Shown here piece by piece: positions 44,629 through 52,915 of a DNA stretch of 64,000 nt. The notes beneath the pieces are model-generated. The model was not told the origin of the DNA. It ran no database searches and saw nothing but the letters and a program-made list of their open reading frames with translations. Each line of letters begins with the position of its first letter. Within the stretch, counting starts at the first letter, position 1. The DNA comes from Salsuginibacillus kocurii DSM 18087. GTDB taxonomy: Bacteria > Bacillota > Bacilli > Bacillales > Marinococcaceae. The stretch is taken from positions 186,001-250,000 of the forward strand of contig NZ_KB898623.1 in NCBI RefSeq assembly GCF_000377705.1, in the 5' to 3' direction. A program made the translations under genes and the position numbers.

Positions 44629-45249
44629 TCACTCTTCATTCACCAGTGCTTCAATCTCTTCTACATATGCATCCGTATCACTTTCCAGCCCGTCATATGA
44701 ACGAACCACTTGACCATTCGGATTGACAAGAAAAAAGCTGGTGGCATGCATAATGTCATCATCTTCTGGGACAGCTTGTACGACACTGTTAAAAGACTCC
44801 TCTGCAAATGTTTTAATCTCATCATCTGTATATCCCGTTAAAAAGTGCCAAGTATTAAGATTTGCATTATAAGATTCCCCGTAATCTTTTAGTCGTTCAG
44901 GCGTATCAAACTCAGGGTCGACGGTAAAAGATACCATTTCTACAGCTGTATCCTCTTCTTCCAATTCCGCCTGCAAGCTTGACATATTCGGGCTCATTAA
45001 ATTACAAACACTTGGACAGCGGGTAAATACCATATTTGCCAACCAGTATGACCCTTCCAAGTCTTCCAATCCCATCTCGTCCCCTTGTTCATCTGTAAAC
45101 GAAAAATCTTCTACATATAAGTCGGCCTCGGTAAGGTCCTGTCCTTCTCCGTCTGCATCTCCACTACTTTCAGATTCATACAGCCAGCCACAGCCTGAAA
45201 GAAACAAAAACATGCAACCAACTATTATGAGGCGTCCCTGAATTTGCAT
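44629..45249 (-). CDS. SCO1/SenC family lipoprotein
   Basis: SCO proteins deliver or reduce the copper centre (CuA) of cytochrome c oxidase. The 206-residue product has a lipobox (FLSGC20), an acidic linker and the thioredoxin-like domain with the copper motif C78-P-S-V-C82 (VFTRCPSVCNLM) and the ligand histidine in DIMHATSFFLV. AAAGGTGAAGG precedes the ATG. It lies between ctaG and the selenocysteine redoxin on one strand, 27 and 83 nt from them, suggesting a joint role in oxidase assembly or copper-thiol chemistry. Confidence 0.94.
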   Translation of the reverse strand: MQIQGRLIIVGCMFLFLSGCGWLYESESSGDADGEGQDLTEADLYVEDFSFTDEQGDEMGLEDLEGSYWLANMVFTRCPSVCNLMSPNMSSLQAELEEEDTAVEMVSFTVDPEFDTPERLKDYGESYNANLNTWHFLTGYTDDEIKTFAEESFNSVVQAVPEDDDIMHATSFFLVNPNGQVVRSYDGLESDTDAYVEEIEALVNEE

Positions 45250-45276
45250 TGTCCTTCACCTTTCTTTGTCCATCCT

Positions 45277-46197
45277 TCACTCTGTCACTTTAGCCCCTTT
45301 AGGTATATCGCTGATTGAGACGTCTCCTTCCTGAAACTTCTCTTTCTTCAACCATTGTTTAAAGATATAGCCTATCGTTATGCCATACGTAACTTCCTGC
45401 ATCACTTTCATAAGCACTCCTGCTAATTGCTGATCCAGTAACGGTGTTAAAAACACGTTATCCGTCCAATTAAACATTTCTAGTGGGATAGTATCTCCGG
45501 CGGGCAGGCAGTATGCCATTACAGTCGCCCATGTACTGGCGTCTGTATAGGTATTATACATAGGGTCATTTGCAAAGATTATCAATGCACAGGCAGGAGT
45601 AATCAATAAGCCATTGGCAAAGACATAACCAATTCTCCGCAAATCAGTAAGCCCGCCTTCTGTCGGCAGTGGAGAAATCATGTGCCACCACATCAACATA
45701 GCACTCATTAATAAAAGAACTTCATAGAAACTGTGCATGCCCACATTGAGCATCAGCGCGTCAAAAACCCCTGGTATATGATAAAAAGAAAAAAGCGAGT
45801 TAAATGCCAGCAGGCCGATCAAAGGATTCATAATTACACGGTTCGTTAACGGCGAAATCTCTTTCCACTTGTTCATTACGATATATAAAAGCCATTTCGG
45901 CATAGCCAGAATAAACAGAGGTGCAGCAACAAAATAAGCCGCCACCATTTGTGCCATATGTATACTGAGCACCATATGACCGGCAGCATACAACGGGCCG
46001 CCCCAACCGATATATAAAGCAGCCAGCCCTAATATAAAATAGGCATCTTGTTTTTTAGACTGCGGTTCACTTTCCACAAATCGGTGCCGCCATTTTCTCG
46101 TCAGCAAGTAATATATGCCAAAAACGACAAGAAGTACAGCGATTAGCTCTGGCGTCCAAAGACCACGAAAAGATAAGGTGGAAAAATATTCTCCCAT
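45277..46197 (-). CDS. ctaG: Cytochrome c oxidase assembly factor CtaG (caa3-type)
   Basis: CtaG is a polytopic membrane protein needed for the caa3 oxidase in bacilli. The 306-residue product has seven or more helices with conserved histidines (YAAGHMVLSIHMAQM, MWWHMISPLP) and the ILAMPKWLLYIVM and NPLIGLLAFNSLFSFYHIP segments typical of the family. ATG 46197 has AAAGGAG at 9 nt; the frame continues 26 codons upstream without a site. First gene of the cluster with SCO and the selenocysteine redoxin. Confidence 0.92.
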   Translation of the reverse strand: MGEYFSTLSFRGLWTPELIAVLLVVFGIYYLLTRKWRHRFVESEPQSKKQDAYFILGLAALYIGWGGPLYAAGHMVLSIHMAQMVAAYFVAAPLFILAMPKWLLYIVMNKWKEISPLTNRVIMNPLIGLLAFNSLFSFYHIPGVFDALMLNVGMHSFYEVLLLMSAMLMWWHMISPLPTEGGLTDLRRIGYVFANGLLITPACALIIFANDPMYNTYTDASTWATVMAYCLPAGDTIPLEMFNWTDNVFLTPLLDQQLAGVLMKVMQEVTYGITIGYIFKQWLKKEKFQEGDVSISDIPKGAKVTE

Positions 46198-46769
46198 TTC
46201 TATACTCCTTTCAAACTGCCGTAAAAAACGACTACTTTCTATTTTCAACTCATGGTTTGGTTCGTCACCTTTCATTTAACCTATAGATCGGTTAAACGAC
46301 CTTGAAAAGGGAACACTCTTCAAATTTAGAAATGAAAACAACAGTGGCACATAAGTCTAGTCAAGCTGCGAATGTTTACTCTATCTTGGTCTGTCACGTG
46401 TTTATACGAATGCTGTGTTTTGAAGGGTTGTTGCGTTTCCAACTGGAGCAGTAACATTTAGCTTCTTTCAGGTGTTGAAATGAAACCTTCCATAACGTTT
46501 GTGAAAACACTTATAAGAAAAGTGTACCCATTGCATCAATACTATAGCATATTTTCTTCACTACATGGATGGACAAGATGTTACAATTTCACCTTCAAAT
46601 AAATTGCATATCCCTTTCGTTTTTCTATTATTCTTATACCAATACCGAGAGCTTTGGACCCATTTTCTTATCATCCTAAAATTTCACTAAAAGTACTTTC
46701 CTATTCTTCTTAATGTCTTCATATATTGAATAAACTACGGCTCCCCTTAAAATACGGTAGTTTAAAAAG
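46198..46769. other. AT-rich spacer between ctaG and the GNAT gene
   Basis: No gene is supported. It holds a hairpin ACACTT-ATAAGAA-AAGTGT near 46509-46527 (perhaps in the ctaG promoter region) and an inverted pair AAACTAC (46732-46738) / GTAGTTT (46757-46763) just before the GNAT promoter. Confidence 0.4.
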
Positions 46770-46798
46770 TTGATCTTACACAGTCTTGCAATTATGAT
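46770..46798 (+). promoter_or_regulatory. Sigma-A promoter of the GNAT gene
   Basis: TTGATC (46770-46775), 17-nt spacer, TATGAT (46793-46798), 59 nt before the GTG start. A 7-bp inverted repeat ends 6 nt upstream of the -35 box. Confidence 0.65.
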
Positions 46799-46857
46799 AT
46801 GATTAAGTCATTAAAGCTCATAATTCTCTATCAAGTGCTTGTAACGGAGGGGTTTCA

Positions 46858-47310
46858 GTGGAAATATTTCAAGTCCCAAATAATGCAGATGAACCTTTAA
46901 GACAGCAAATCTTCAATCTTCTGATGGGTCAGATGGATTCGGTCGGTGAACGTAATGCAGAAGAGCGGTTAGACCGGGCCATCGAAGAAACGTTAGAGGA
47001 TGACTCTCCAGCTTACTTGTTTATAGCTCAACACCAAGGCGAAGTACTAGGAGCAGCATTTTTAAATGTTGGCATCAGTTTATCTAAAGGCGGGCGTTAT
47101 ATTTGGCTGAATGATTTATATGTACACAAAGATCATCGACAGCAAGGGATCGCCAAAAAATTATTACTACATATTATATACTGGGCTGAAAACAACAATT
47201 TAAAAGGCATTGAATTAGAAACAGGAGTAAATAACCAAGCTACGAAAGCCCTTTACAACTCTCTTGGCTTCTATGATGTTGTAGCCAAACGTTATGGCTT
47301 CAGTTTTTAA
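46858..47310 (+). CDS. GNAT-family N-acetyltransferase
   Basis: The 150-residue product has the acetyl-CoA motif LYVHKDHRQQGIAKKLLLHII following WLNDL, and the C-terminal LETGVNNQATKALYNSLGFY segment, typical of single-domain GNAT enzymes that acetylate amines or small metabolites. GTG 46858 has GGAGGGG at the right distance. Monocistronic; substrate unknown. Confidence 0.88.
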   Translation: MEIFQVPNNADEPLRQQIFNLLMGQMDSVGERNAEERLDRAIEETLEDDSPAYLFIAQHQGEVLGAAFLNVGISLSKGGRYIWLNDLYVHKDHRQQGIAKKLLLHIIYWAENNNLKGIELETGVNNQATKALYNSLGFYDVVAKRYGFSF

Positions 47311-47435
47311 TAAGAGAAAGGGAGCTGCTAGGTGGCAGACCAATAAGTTCTGAGTATCTGGGGAGGCCTGGCCGTACGATATGTTCAACTACAGCTAACA
47401 TGAAGCACCTCTGTTTTCATAACGGACCTACATTC

Positions 47436-47560
47436 ACTAGCATTGCAAAACTCTCCACAGGTTCATAAAACATTAGGTTTGTATGATATAGTGGTTTCAG
47501 TTCTTCGCTCAGGTGGATGCTTTCACTACAGGCACAAGCTCGACATCAGCTTGGTCTTTT
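47436..47560. repeat. Dispersed intergenic repeat, copy 3
   Basis: ACTAGCATTGCAAAA, CCACAGGTTCATAAAACATTAG, GTTTCAGTTCTTCGCTC and GATGCTTTCAC are shared with copy 1 near 5069 in the same order, with an insertion before CCACAGG. The flanking stretch to about 47700 also has no supported gene. Confidence 0.7.
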
Positions 47561-47726
47561 CTTCGTTTGACTTCGCCGTGTCTACTTTGTCACGGACAAT
47601 ACTTGCATTTCCTCTGAAAACCCGCCCTGCCAGGTCTTTAGCTGCGAAAGGCAGCAAACCGCTTCAAGCTTCGCTCTGCAGGGTGCACTTTTAAAAATAC
47701 TCCCCATATCGAATGAAAGACTAATT

Positions 47727-47749
47727 CTCGCCGGGCAGGCGAGTTTTCT
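47727..47749 (+). terminator. Terminator or attenuator hairpin in the azlC leader
   Basis: CTCGCC (47727-47732) / GGCGAG (47738-47743) with a 5-nt loop is followed by TTTTCTT, 39 nt before the azlC start. It may end an upstream transcript or attenuate azlCD. Confidence 0.6.
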
Positions 47750-47787
47750 TATGCCATACTAGCAGCTTAGACAATGGAGGGATGAAC

Positions 47788-48507
47788 TTGGCTTATGTAG
47801 AAACACAAACTCTATCTAATTCTCAATTTAAACAAGGGCTCTCCAGCGGTCTTCCAATTGCTCTTGGTTACGCCCCTGCAGCCATAACCTTTGGATTTTT
47901 AGCGGAGACTACTGGCCTTACCTTAATGGAAGCGACTGCAATGAGCATGTTTGTATTTGCAGGGGCTGCTCAATATATGGCTTTAAATTTAATTGCGATT
48001 GGAACTGGTGCTCTTGAGATCATCTTTACCACCTTTATCGTTAATATTCGCCATTTTTTAATGGCAGCATCTTTAGAAAAAAAGTCAGAACCTGATAAAC
48101 CATTAAAGAAAGCCGGTTATGCTTTCGGTTTAACAGATGAAGTTTTTGCTGTAACAGCTACACGCCCCAACATAGTCACTACTGGTTTTATTTTTGGAGT
48201 GTTCCTTATTGCTTATGGAAGCTGGGTAGCAAATACTATCATAGGTCATTGGATGGGGGGATTCTTGCCAGACCTTATTCAAAACAGTATGATGATCGCT
48301 CTATACGCTTTATTTATCGCCCTGCTGGCGCCTGCGATGAAAGAAAATCGAAAAGTAATCCTGCTTGCCATATCAGCTGCCTTGTTAAATGGGGTATTCT
48401 CTTTATTCATGGCCGAAGGATGGGCGATTGTTCTTGCAACCATAGCAGCTGCTGTCCTGCTTGAACTTCGCAGCATTTATGACCGCAAAATGAAAGGAGA
48501 ACTGTAG
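47788..48507 (+). CDS. azlC: AzlC-family branched-chain amino acid exporter, large subunit
   Basis: AzlC with AzlD forms an exporter of branched-chain amino acids (and analogues) in the cell membrane. The product (about 239 residues) has multiple helices with the family segments GLPIALGYAPAAITFGFLA, FAGAAQYMALNLIA and NIRHFLMAASL. GGAGGG directly abuts ATG 47782, so TTG 47788 (6 nt spacing) is the likelier start; the family N-terminus allows both. The stop is 1 nt before the azlD start. Confidence 0.92.
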   Translation: MAYVETQTLSNSQFKQGLSSGLPIALGYAPAAITFGFLAETTGLTLMEATAMSMFVFAGAAQYMALNLIAIGTGALEIIFTTFIVNIRHFLMAASLEKKSEPDKPLKKAGYAFGLTDEVFAVTATRPNIVTTGFIFGVFLIAYGSWVANTIIGHWMGGFLPDLIQNSMMIALYALFIALLAPAMKENRKVILLAISAALLNGVFSLFMAEGWAIVLATIAAAVLLELRSIYDRKMKGEL

Positions 48508-48508
48508 G

Positions 48509-48826
48509 ATGTCTATAGAAATCTTGCTCTTAATTGCTGGCATGGGGATTGTGACATACCTGCCCCGAGTAATTCCCTTCCTTTGGTTAGGAAATAAAAC
48601 CTTGCCGCGCTGGCTTGAAAATGTATTGCAAAATGTGCCTTATGCAGCTTTAGGAGCCCTTATTTTCCCTGGCATCTTATGGGTTCATGACAATGTATTA
48701 TTTGGCCTACTTGGCGGTGCTGTAGCTTTTTTCTTTGCTTATCGGGGGTCTCATATGATCGTAGTTGTCTTTTCAGCTATCTTTGCCCTATTACTATTAA
48801 ATCTTTTTGTTGAACCGTTTTTCTAA
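48509..48826 (+). CDS. azlD: AzlD-family transporter subunit
   Basis: The 105-residue protein has three or four hydrophobic helices and the family motif MGIVTYLPRVIPFL followed by LENVLQNVPYAALGALIFPGIL. It works with AzlC as the small subunit. It begins 1 nt after azlC, with GAAAGGAG inside the azlC end, so the two are translationally coupled. Confidence 0.92.
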   Translation: MSIEILLLIAGMGIVTYLPRVIPFLWLGNKTLPRWLENVLQNVPYAALGALIFPGILWVHDNVLFGLLGGAVAFFFAYRGSHMIVVVFSAIFALLLLNLFVEPFF

Positions 48827-49139
48827 ACTGGCCTTTCTTTTAGAGCCTTTTAAAAGACTTTGTTGATTTACACGGCACTTACAGCAGCTACTGTAAGGCG
48901 TCTTACTTGCTCCACTCTCATCAACTACTTCTCACTATAAGGTGAATGGTATGATGATGAATGCAACTAGCGGTGAATGGATGAATGGATTCGTAACCTC
49001 AGTGCCTTTCCTGCTAGAGCATTCCTGTTGAGGGTGTCTCCGGGTTTTTGAAGAACATGCTTTCCCAGGAGTCACCGCCTTTGCTACGTTGCTACAGTTC
49101 AACAACAAACGTTAACAATTCCTTCTTTTAAAGCAAACT
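48827..49139. other. Spacer after azlD
   Basis: No gene is supported. A short hairpin CTTACAG-CAGCTA-CTGTAAG lies near 48878-48897; it lacks a T-run, so its role is unclear. Confidence 0.35.
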
Positions 49140-49175
49140 AAAAAAGACTCCGTTACCCATTTCGGAGTCTTTTTT
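49140..49175. terminator. Bidirectional terminator downstream of the BsuPI-like lipoprotein gene
   Basis: AAAAAAGACTCCG / CGGAGTCTTTTTT is a 13-bp perfect stem with a 10-nt loop, 5-6 nt after the minus-strand stop. Confidence 0.93.
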
Positions 49176-49180
49176 ACTTC

Positions 49181-49654
49181 TTATTGAAAATCATCAGGCC
49201 AATCCATGCGGAGAGCCCGCTCGGCTTCAGGAATCTCTTCTCCATTCCAGTGGGTTGCAGTTACAGTTACCTTCAAGGTATCAATATCTTCTTTTACTTC
49301 ATGAGCTGATATATGCTCAGTCCACGAAGCCGAAGTGTTTGCTTCGACGAGAACATCTTCAATGACTTGGGCAAATACTTTGTCAGCACTGGAATTATAG
49401 ATTTCCGCCCCTTTACTGTTTAACAATTGTACTCGAATCCGTTCGGAGGTAGGAAACGTGAGTACAAGATCTTCAGAAGTCGGGTTAGATACTTCTGTTT
49501 CCACCACCCATTCATCTTCCTCTTCTTCCAGACTAACTGATAGTTCCCATTCTTCTTTCACTGTTTCTCCCCCTTTATTTTGCGAGGTTTCTGTGGTCTG
49601 ACAAGAAGCAAGCAATAACAATATACATGTAACTAATAGAAAGAACCTTCCCAC
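49181..49654 (-). CDS. Lipoprotein with BsuPI-type (intracellular proteinase inhibitor) domain
   Basis: The 157-residue product has a lipobox (LLLASC) and is therefore surface-anchored. The mature domain follows the BsuPI pattern: a beta sandwich with LVLTFPTSERIRVQLLNSKGAEIYNSSADKVFAQ-type sequence, then EANTSASWTEHIS. The domain was named for a B. subtilis proteinase inhibitor but occurs widely with other roles. Strongly acidic linker and tail. It lies 23 nt after the YitT-family gene on the same strand, so the two are probably one operon. Confidence 0.82.
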   Translation of the reverse strand: MGRFFLLVTCILLLLASCQTTETSQNKGGETVKEEWELSVSLEEEEDEWVVETEVSNPTSEDLVLTFPTSERIRVQLLNSKGAEIYNSSADKVFAQVIEDVLVEANTSASWTEHISAHEVKEDIDTLKVTVTATHWNGEEIPEAERALRMDWPDDFQ

Positions 49655-49677
49655 TTTCCTGTTCCTCCAATACTATG

Positions 49678-50532
49678 CTAACTATCCTTCCGAAATGTAC
49701 CAAAGATTCCAGAGGTATTCATTACGTTGGTGAAGGCTTCGGGGTCTACTTCTTCAATAATTTGTTTAAGCGTATACAGTTCATATCTAGTTATTACAAT
49801 CATCAACACTTCTTTATCATTCGCATCATATCCGCCTTTTGCAGGCATTCGAGTAATTCCTCTAGTAATATGCTCATGAACTGCTTCGCGAACCTCATCG
49901 GCATTTTTAGTAACAATCATTGCTGTCAATTTTACATGACGTGTATGAATAGCGTCGATTACCCGTGAAGTTACGTAAATGGCCACTAATGTATACAGAG
50001 CTTCTTCAAGATCAAACAATGCTCCTGCTGCAAGGACGATCATAGCATTTAATAAAAAGAAATAAGTGCCTACAGGCCGGTCGCTCATACGGGCCAACAC
50101 TAGAGCAATAATGTCCAGCCCCCCTGCAGAAGCACCATATTTTAAAGGAAGAGCAGCTCCGGCAGCTGAGATCACCCCGCCAAAAACTGCATTTAATAAA
50201 ATATCCTCAGAGATTTCATAAATAGGCAGGACTTCTAGGAAGAACGTCGTCAAGGCTACATGCATAAAACTGTAAAAAGTAAATAGCCTGCCTACTTTTT
50301 TCCACCCTAAGATAGCTACGGGAATATTTAGAGCAAATAAGAGAATACCAGCGGACAACGGCAATAAAGCAGCCAATATCTGGGCTATACCAGTCATTCC
50401 GCTCGCAAACACATCTGCGGGAATGAGGAAAAAGTTAAGTCCAACTGCTACGCCAAATGCCCCAATGACAATAACTCCTATTTTAATTAGTTCTGTCCAT
50501 AATGTGGTTTCACGAGTAATCAATAAAGACAC
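49678..50532 (-). CDS. YitT-family membrane protein (DUF161 + DUF2179)
   Basis: The 284-residue product has five or six membrane helices (GVAVGLNFFLIPADVFASGMTGIAQ is the family hallmark) and a cytoplasmic C-terminal DUF2179 domain (LTAMIVTKNADEVREAV ... ITRYELYTLKQIIEEVDPEAFTNV). Function is unknown; the soluble domain resembles small ligand-binding folds. The start may be GTG 50532 or TTG 50523, since GGGGTG precedes both. Followed by the BsuPI-like lipoprotein gene. Confidence 0.88.
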   Translation of the reverse strand: MSLLITRETTLWTELIKIGVIVIGAFGVAVGLNFFLIPADVFASGMTGIAQILAALLPLSAGILLFALNIPVAILGWKKVGRLFTFYSFMHVALTTFFLEVLPIYEISEDILLNAVFGGVISAAGAALPLKYGASAGGLDIIALVLARMSDRPVGTYFFLLNAMIVLAAGALFDLEEALYTLVAIYVTSRVIDAIHTRHVKLTAMIVTKNADEVREAVHEHITRGITRMPAKGGYDANDKEVLMIVITRYELYTLKQIIEEVDPEAFTNVMNTSGIFGTFRKDS

Positions 50533-50598
50533 CCCGATTATGTATCATTTATCCATTCAATGACGTCTTTTGATATAAGGCTGAATAAATTGTAAGTT

Positions 50599-50632
50599 AG
50601 AAAGACAAGGGTGCCTTTTCCCTTGTCTTTCT
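50599..50632 (-). terminator. Terminator of the 107-residue gene
   Basis: AGAAAGACAAGGG / CCCTTGTCTTTCT is a 13-bp perfect stem with an 8-nt loop, just after the minus-strand stop at 50641. The T-run on the minus strand is short. Confidence 0.85.
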
Positions 50633-50640
50633 AAAGTTTC

Positions 50641-50964
50641 TTAATGTTTAGGTCTTTCTGCGCCTTCCTCGGTCGGTTCAAAGGCATGTTCATCATTTTC
50701 TTGTTTTTCGTTGTAGTGGAGAACTGAATACATTGCGCCTTCATCGACCATTTTATTATCAGCAACATCTAAAGGGTCGGAATGGCCAATTTTATCACGC
50801 AAATATTCATCTTCTTCCTCTTTGCGGCTTCCTCGTACAGTTGCTAACCAGCGCTTGGAATTGTGAACAACTTTTTCTCGTTGTTCATCATTACGTAGTA
50901 AATAAAGTGTGGTTCCAGCTACTCCAGCCGCAAGCGTTGACCAAACAATTGTCGATTTTCCCAT
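50641..50964 (-). CDS. Hypothetical protein with N-terminal membrane anchor
   Basis: The 107-residue product has a hydrophobic N-terminus (TIVWSTLAAGVAGTTLYLL) followed by a long charged, mostly acidic region. The general shape resembles YtxH-type small membrane proteins, but no specific motif is present. GGGGGGAACC precedes the ATG. Single gene with its own terminator. Confidence 0.6.
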   Translation of the reverse strand: MGKSTIVWSTLAAGVAGTTLYLLRNDEQREKVVHNSKRWLATVRGSRKEEEDEYLRDKIGHSDPLDVADNKMVDEGAMYSVLHYNEKQENDEHAFEPTEEGAERPKH

Positions 50965-51048
50965 AAAGGTTCCCCCCCTGATTTCAACGTCTAATCTTAC
51001 TTTTCCCTTGCAGAGTGATTATAAACGTCATTTCCAGTTGAGGAAGAG

Positions 51049-52053
51049 TTATTCCTCATCGCGAGAGTTCTCCTGCTCATCCATGTCGTTCACTGATGTT
51101 TCTGTTTCTACTTGATACTTCCACAACCCAATCCTCTCAATGTCCTGATCTTCATCACTAATAAACCAGAGCGAACCATCCCGCACATGATAAATATAAA
51201 CTTGTTTGCCGTCAATGCGCTCTTCTAAGGTAGGCTGCCCATACATTCTGCGCACATCAAATAACTGATCTCCTACTTCTATTCCTTTTGTCGTCTGGTA
51301 GTCGTCTGAGGACAGAATCATATAAGTAAGTTCATTGTCTTTTAGTTCAAATTGGATATCTGGTACATCTCCACTGCGTTCATGACCGTAACGATCTGTA
51401 TAAGTGAACTCATGTAAATCGCCATAGTAGCCAATATAGTCTGCATTACTACTGTAAGCCGAGCCCCACTCAACATTAAAACTATTTTCCACCGTTTGTT
51501 GGGAAACACCTGGGCGCAGGCCTTCTACTTCTAATAAATCAGCGGTTTCAAAATGAAGGCGGGGAGGATTATCATACCAATACGCCTGGACACCGAAACC
51601 TTCGATATTTCGCACTGCTACACTTTCCTGTCCTCCAACCTCTTGAACTAACTCTTCATCTTCGAGATATCTTCTTGCTCCGTCTTCACTATAGGGAACA
51701 GATTCTTCCCGCACCGAGGCTGTATCTTCAAATTCATTTAATACTTGAACAGCAGCCGGAAGCGGAACAAATAGCTCTCCCCCAGCCCAAAATGGTTCTC
51801 CTGTATAGGTTTGTTTTTGACCATCGATATAGAGAGGCACTCCTGACTCTTCCTCTTCAAGCATTTCTTCTTCTGGATAATCAATGGAAGCTGGGTCTGT
51901 ATCGTATTGATTTTCCTCTAACAGCTCCTCTTCCAGCCCGTTATCAAATAGACCTTCTGAAGCTTCAATTGACTTAGCAAACGGCAATGATTCTATGACT
52001 AGTGAAAAAGAAAGAAAACTGAGAACTAAGAAACTACTAATTAACTTTTTCAT
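51049..52053 (-). CDS. Secreted protein with copper-amine-oxidase-like N-domain and CAP-associated-like C-domain
   Basis: The 334-residue acidic product has a signal peptide (LISSFLVLSFLSFSLVI...AKS), an acidic spacer (30-70), a segment like the Cu-amine-oxidase N-terminal domain (VPLYIDGQKQTYTGEPFWAGGELFVPL, about 72-100), and a C-terminal region (about 170-315) rich in YYGDLHEFTYTDRYG and LFDVRRMYGQP that looks like the domain found with CAP proteins. It is probably a wall- or surface-associated protein. The second assignment is from general pattern only. Confidence 0.65.
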   Translation of the reverse strand: MKKLISSFLVLSFLSFSLVIESLPFAKSIEASEGLFDNGLEEELLEENQYDTDPASIDYPEEEMLEEEESGVPLYIDGQKQTYTGEPFWAGGELFVPLPAAVQVLNEFEDTASVREESVPYSEDGARRYLEDEELVQEVGGQESVAVRNIEGFGVQAYWYDNPPRLHFETADLLEVEGLRPGVSQQTVENSFNVEWGSAYSSNADYIGYYGDLHEFTYTDRYGHERSGDVPDIQFELKDNELTYMILSSDDYQTTKGIEVGDQLFDVRRMYGQPTLEERIDGKQVYIYHVRDGSLWFISDEDQDIERIGLWKYQVETETSVNDMDEQENSRDEE

Positions 52054-52108
52054 ATATGTACCTCTTTCTAGCGGTAATTGTTTCTAGTAGTTTTATTATA
52101 TCCTAATA

Positions 52109-52146
52109 AAAAGTGAGACGGAAGGCGTATCCCTTCCATCTCATTT
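52109..52146 (-). terminator. Terminator of the 46-residue membrane protein gene
   Basis: GTGAGACGGAAGG / CCTTCCATCTCAT forms a long, slightly imperfect stem; TTTTTATTA follows on the minus strand. Confidence 0.82.
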
Positions 52147-52151
52147 TCTCG

Positions 52152-52292
52152 TCAAACTCGACGGCCAGTAATTAAATTGAAAATTGCCAGAACGAGCGCA
52201 ATTACAAGTAGAACATGAATTAATCCTCCAGCAACTTCAAAACTAAATCCTAATAACCATAAAATAATAATTAAACCGATAATAAACCACAT
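52152..52292 (-). CDS. Lmo0937-family small membrane protein (46 residues)
   Basis: ATG 52292 has AAAGGAGG at 7 nt. The product MWFIIGLIIILWLLGF... has two hydrophobic stretches around GFSFEVAGGLIHVLLVIALVLAI and ends NLITGRRV, the recognised pattern of the lmo0937 family of stress-related small membrane proteins. Function unknown; such proteins are often controlled by the general stress sigma factor. Single gene with its own terminator. Confidence 0.85.
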   Translation of the reverse strand: MWFIIGLIIILWLLGFSFEVAGGLIHVLLVIALVLAIFNLITGRRV

Positions 52293-52477
52293 GATAAGAC
52301 CTCCTTTGTTTCTTACTATCACTCAATAATGGCTATAATTCGTACATTACCTTTTTAGATTTCTTTAAAACGAGACTTTTTATTACGAAAATATAAAATA
52401 ATAAACTAAGAAAGAAGTCCTTTAATGAAAGCTTGTTTTCATATGTTGTTTTTCATCATGTTTTACAGGAAAAATAA

Positions 52478-52504
52478 AAAGGGCCGGCAGAGACCGACCC
52501 TTTG
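52478..52504 (-). terminator. Terminator of the rhodanese gene
   Basis: AAAGGGCCGG / CCGACCCTTT stem with one bulged A and a CAGAGA loop; TTTTTATTTT follows on the minus strand. Confidence 0.82.
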
Positions 52505-52513
52505 AATGAAGGA

Positions 52514-52885
52514 TTATGCTTCATATAAAATTGAAATTGAGCGAAGCGGATATTCTATCCCTTCTTTGATAGGTTCATCCCAAGCTAGCATACCGCCTGC
52601 ATAATTTCGCACATTTTCAATGCCATGGGCCTTAAAGTAAAGGGCTGCATGCTGGCTACGGCTACCATTTCTGCATACGAATAGATAAGAATAGTCTTTT
52701 CGAAATTGGTCAATTACTTCTGGCAGGTGGTGCATGGGCAGAAAAGGTACGCCTGGAATATGTCCTTCTTTATATTCTTCAGCTTCACGCACATCAATAA
52801 TAATGGTTGAATCTTCGTCATCATAAACGAGCTGTTTAAATTCTTCAGGACCAAGCTGTTCCACACCTTCAAGGTAATAACTCAC
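52514..52885 (-). CDS. Single-domain rhodanese-like protein
   Basis: The 123-residue protein has the complete rhodanese fold: IIIDVREAEEYKEGHIPG, then the active-site loop C71-R-N-G-S-R-S (FVCRNGSRSQHAALY) and the C-terminal NYAGGMLAWDE. It carries sulfane sulfur as a persulfide and is likely a sulfurtransferase in the cytosol. It lies 30 nt after the AI-2E permease gene on the same strand. Confidence 0.93.
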   Translation of the reverse strand: MSYYLEGVEQLGPEEFKQLVYDDEDSTIIIDVREAEEYKEGHIPGVPFLPMHHLPEVIDQFRKDYSYLFVCRNGSRSQHAALYFKAHGIENVRNYAGGMLAWDEPIKEGIEYPLRSISILYEA

Positions 52886-52915
52886 CTTTCTCGCCCCTTT
52901 CTTCCTTATTATCGT

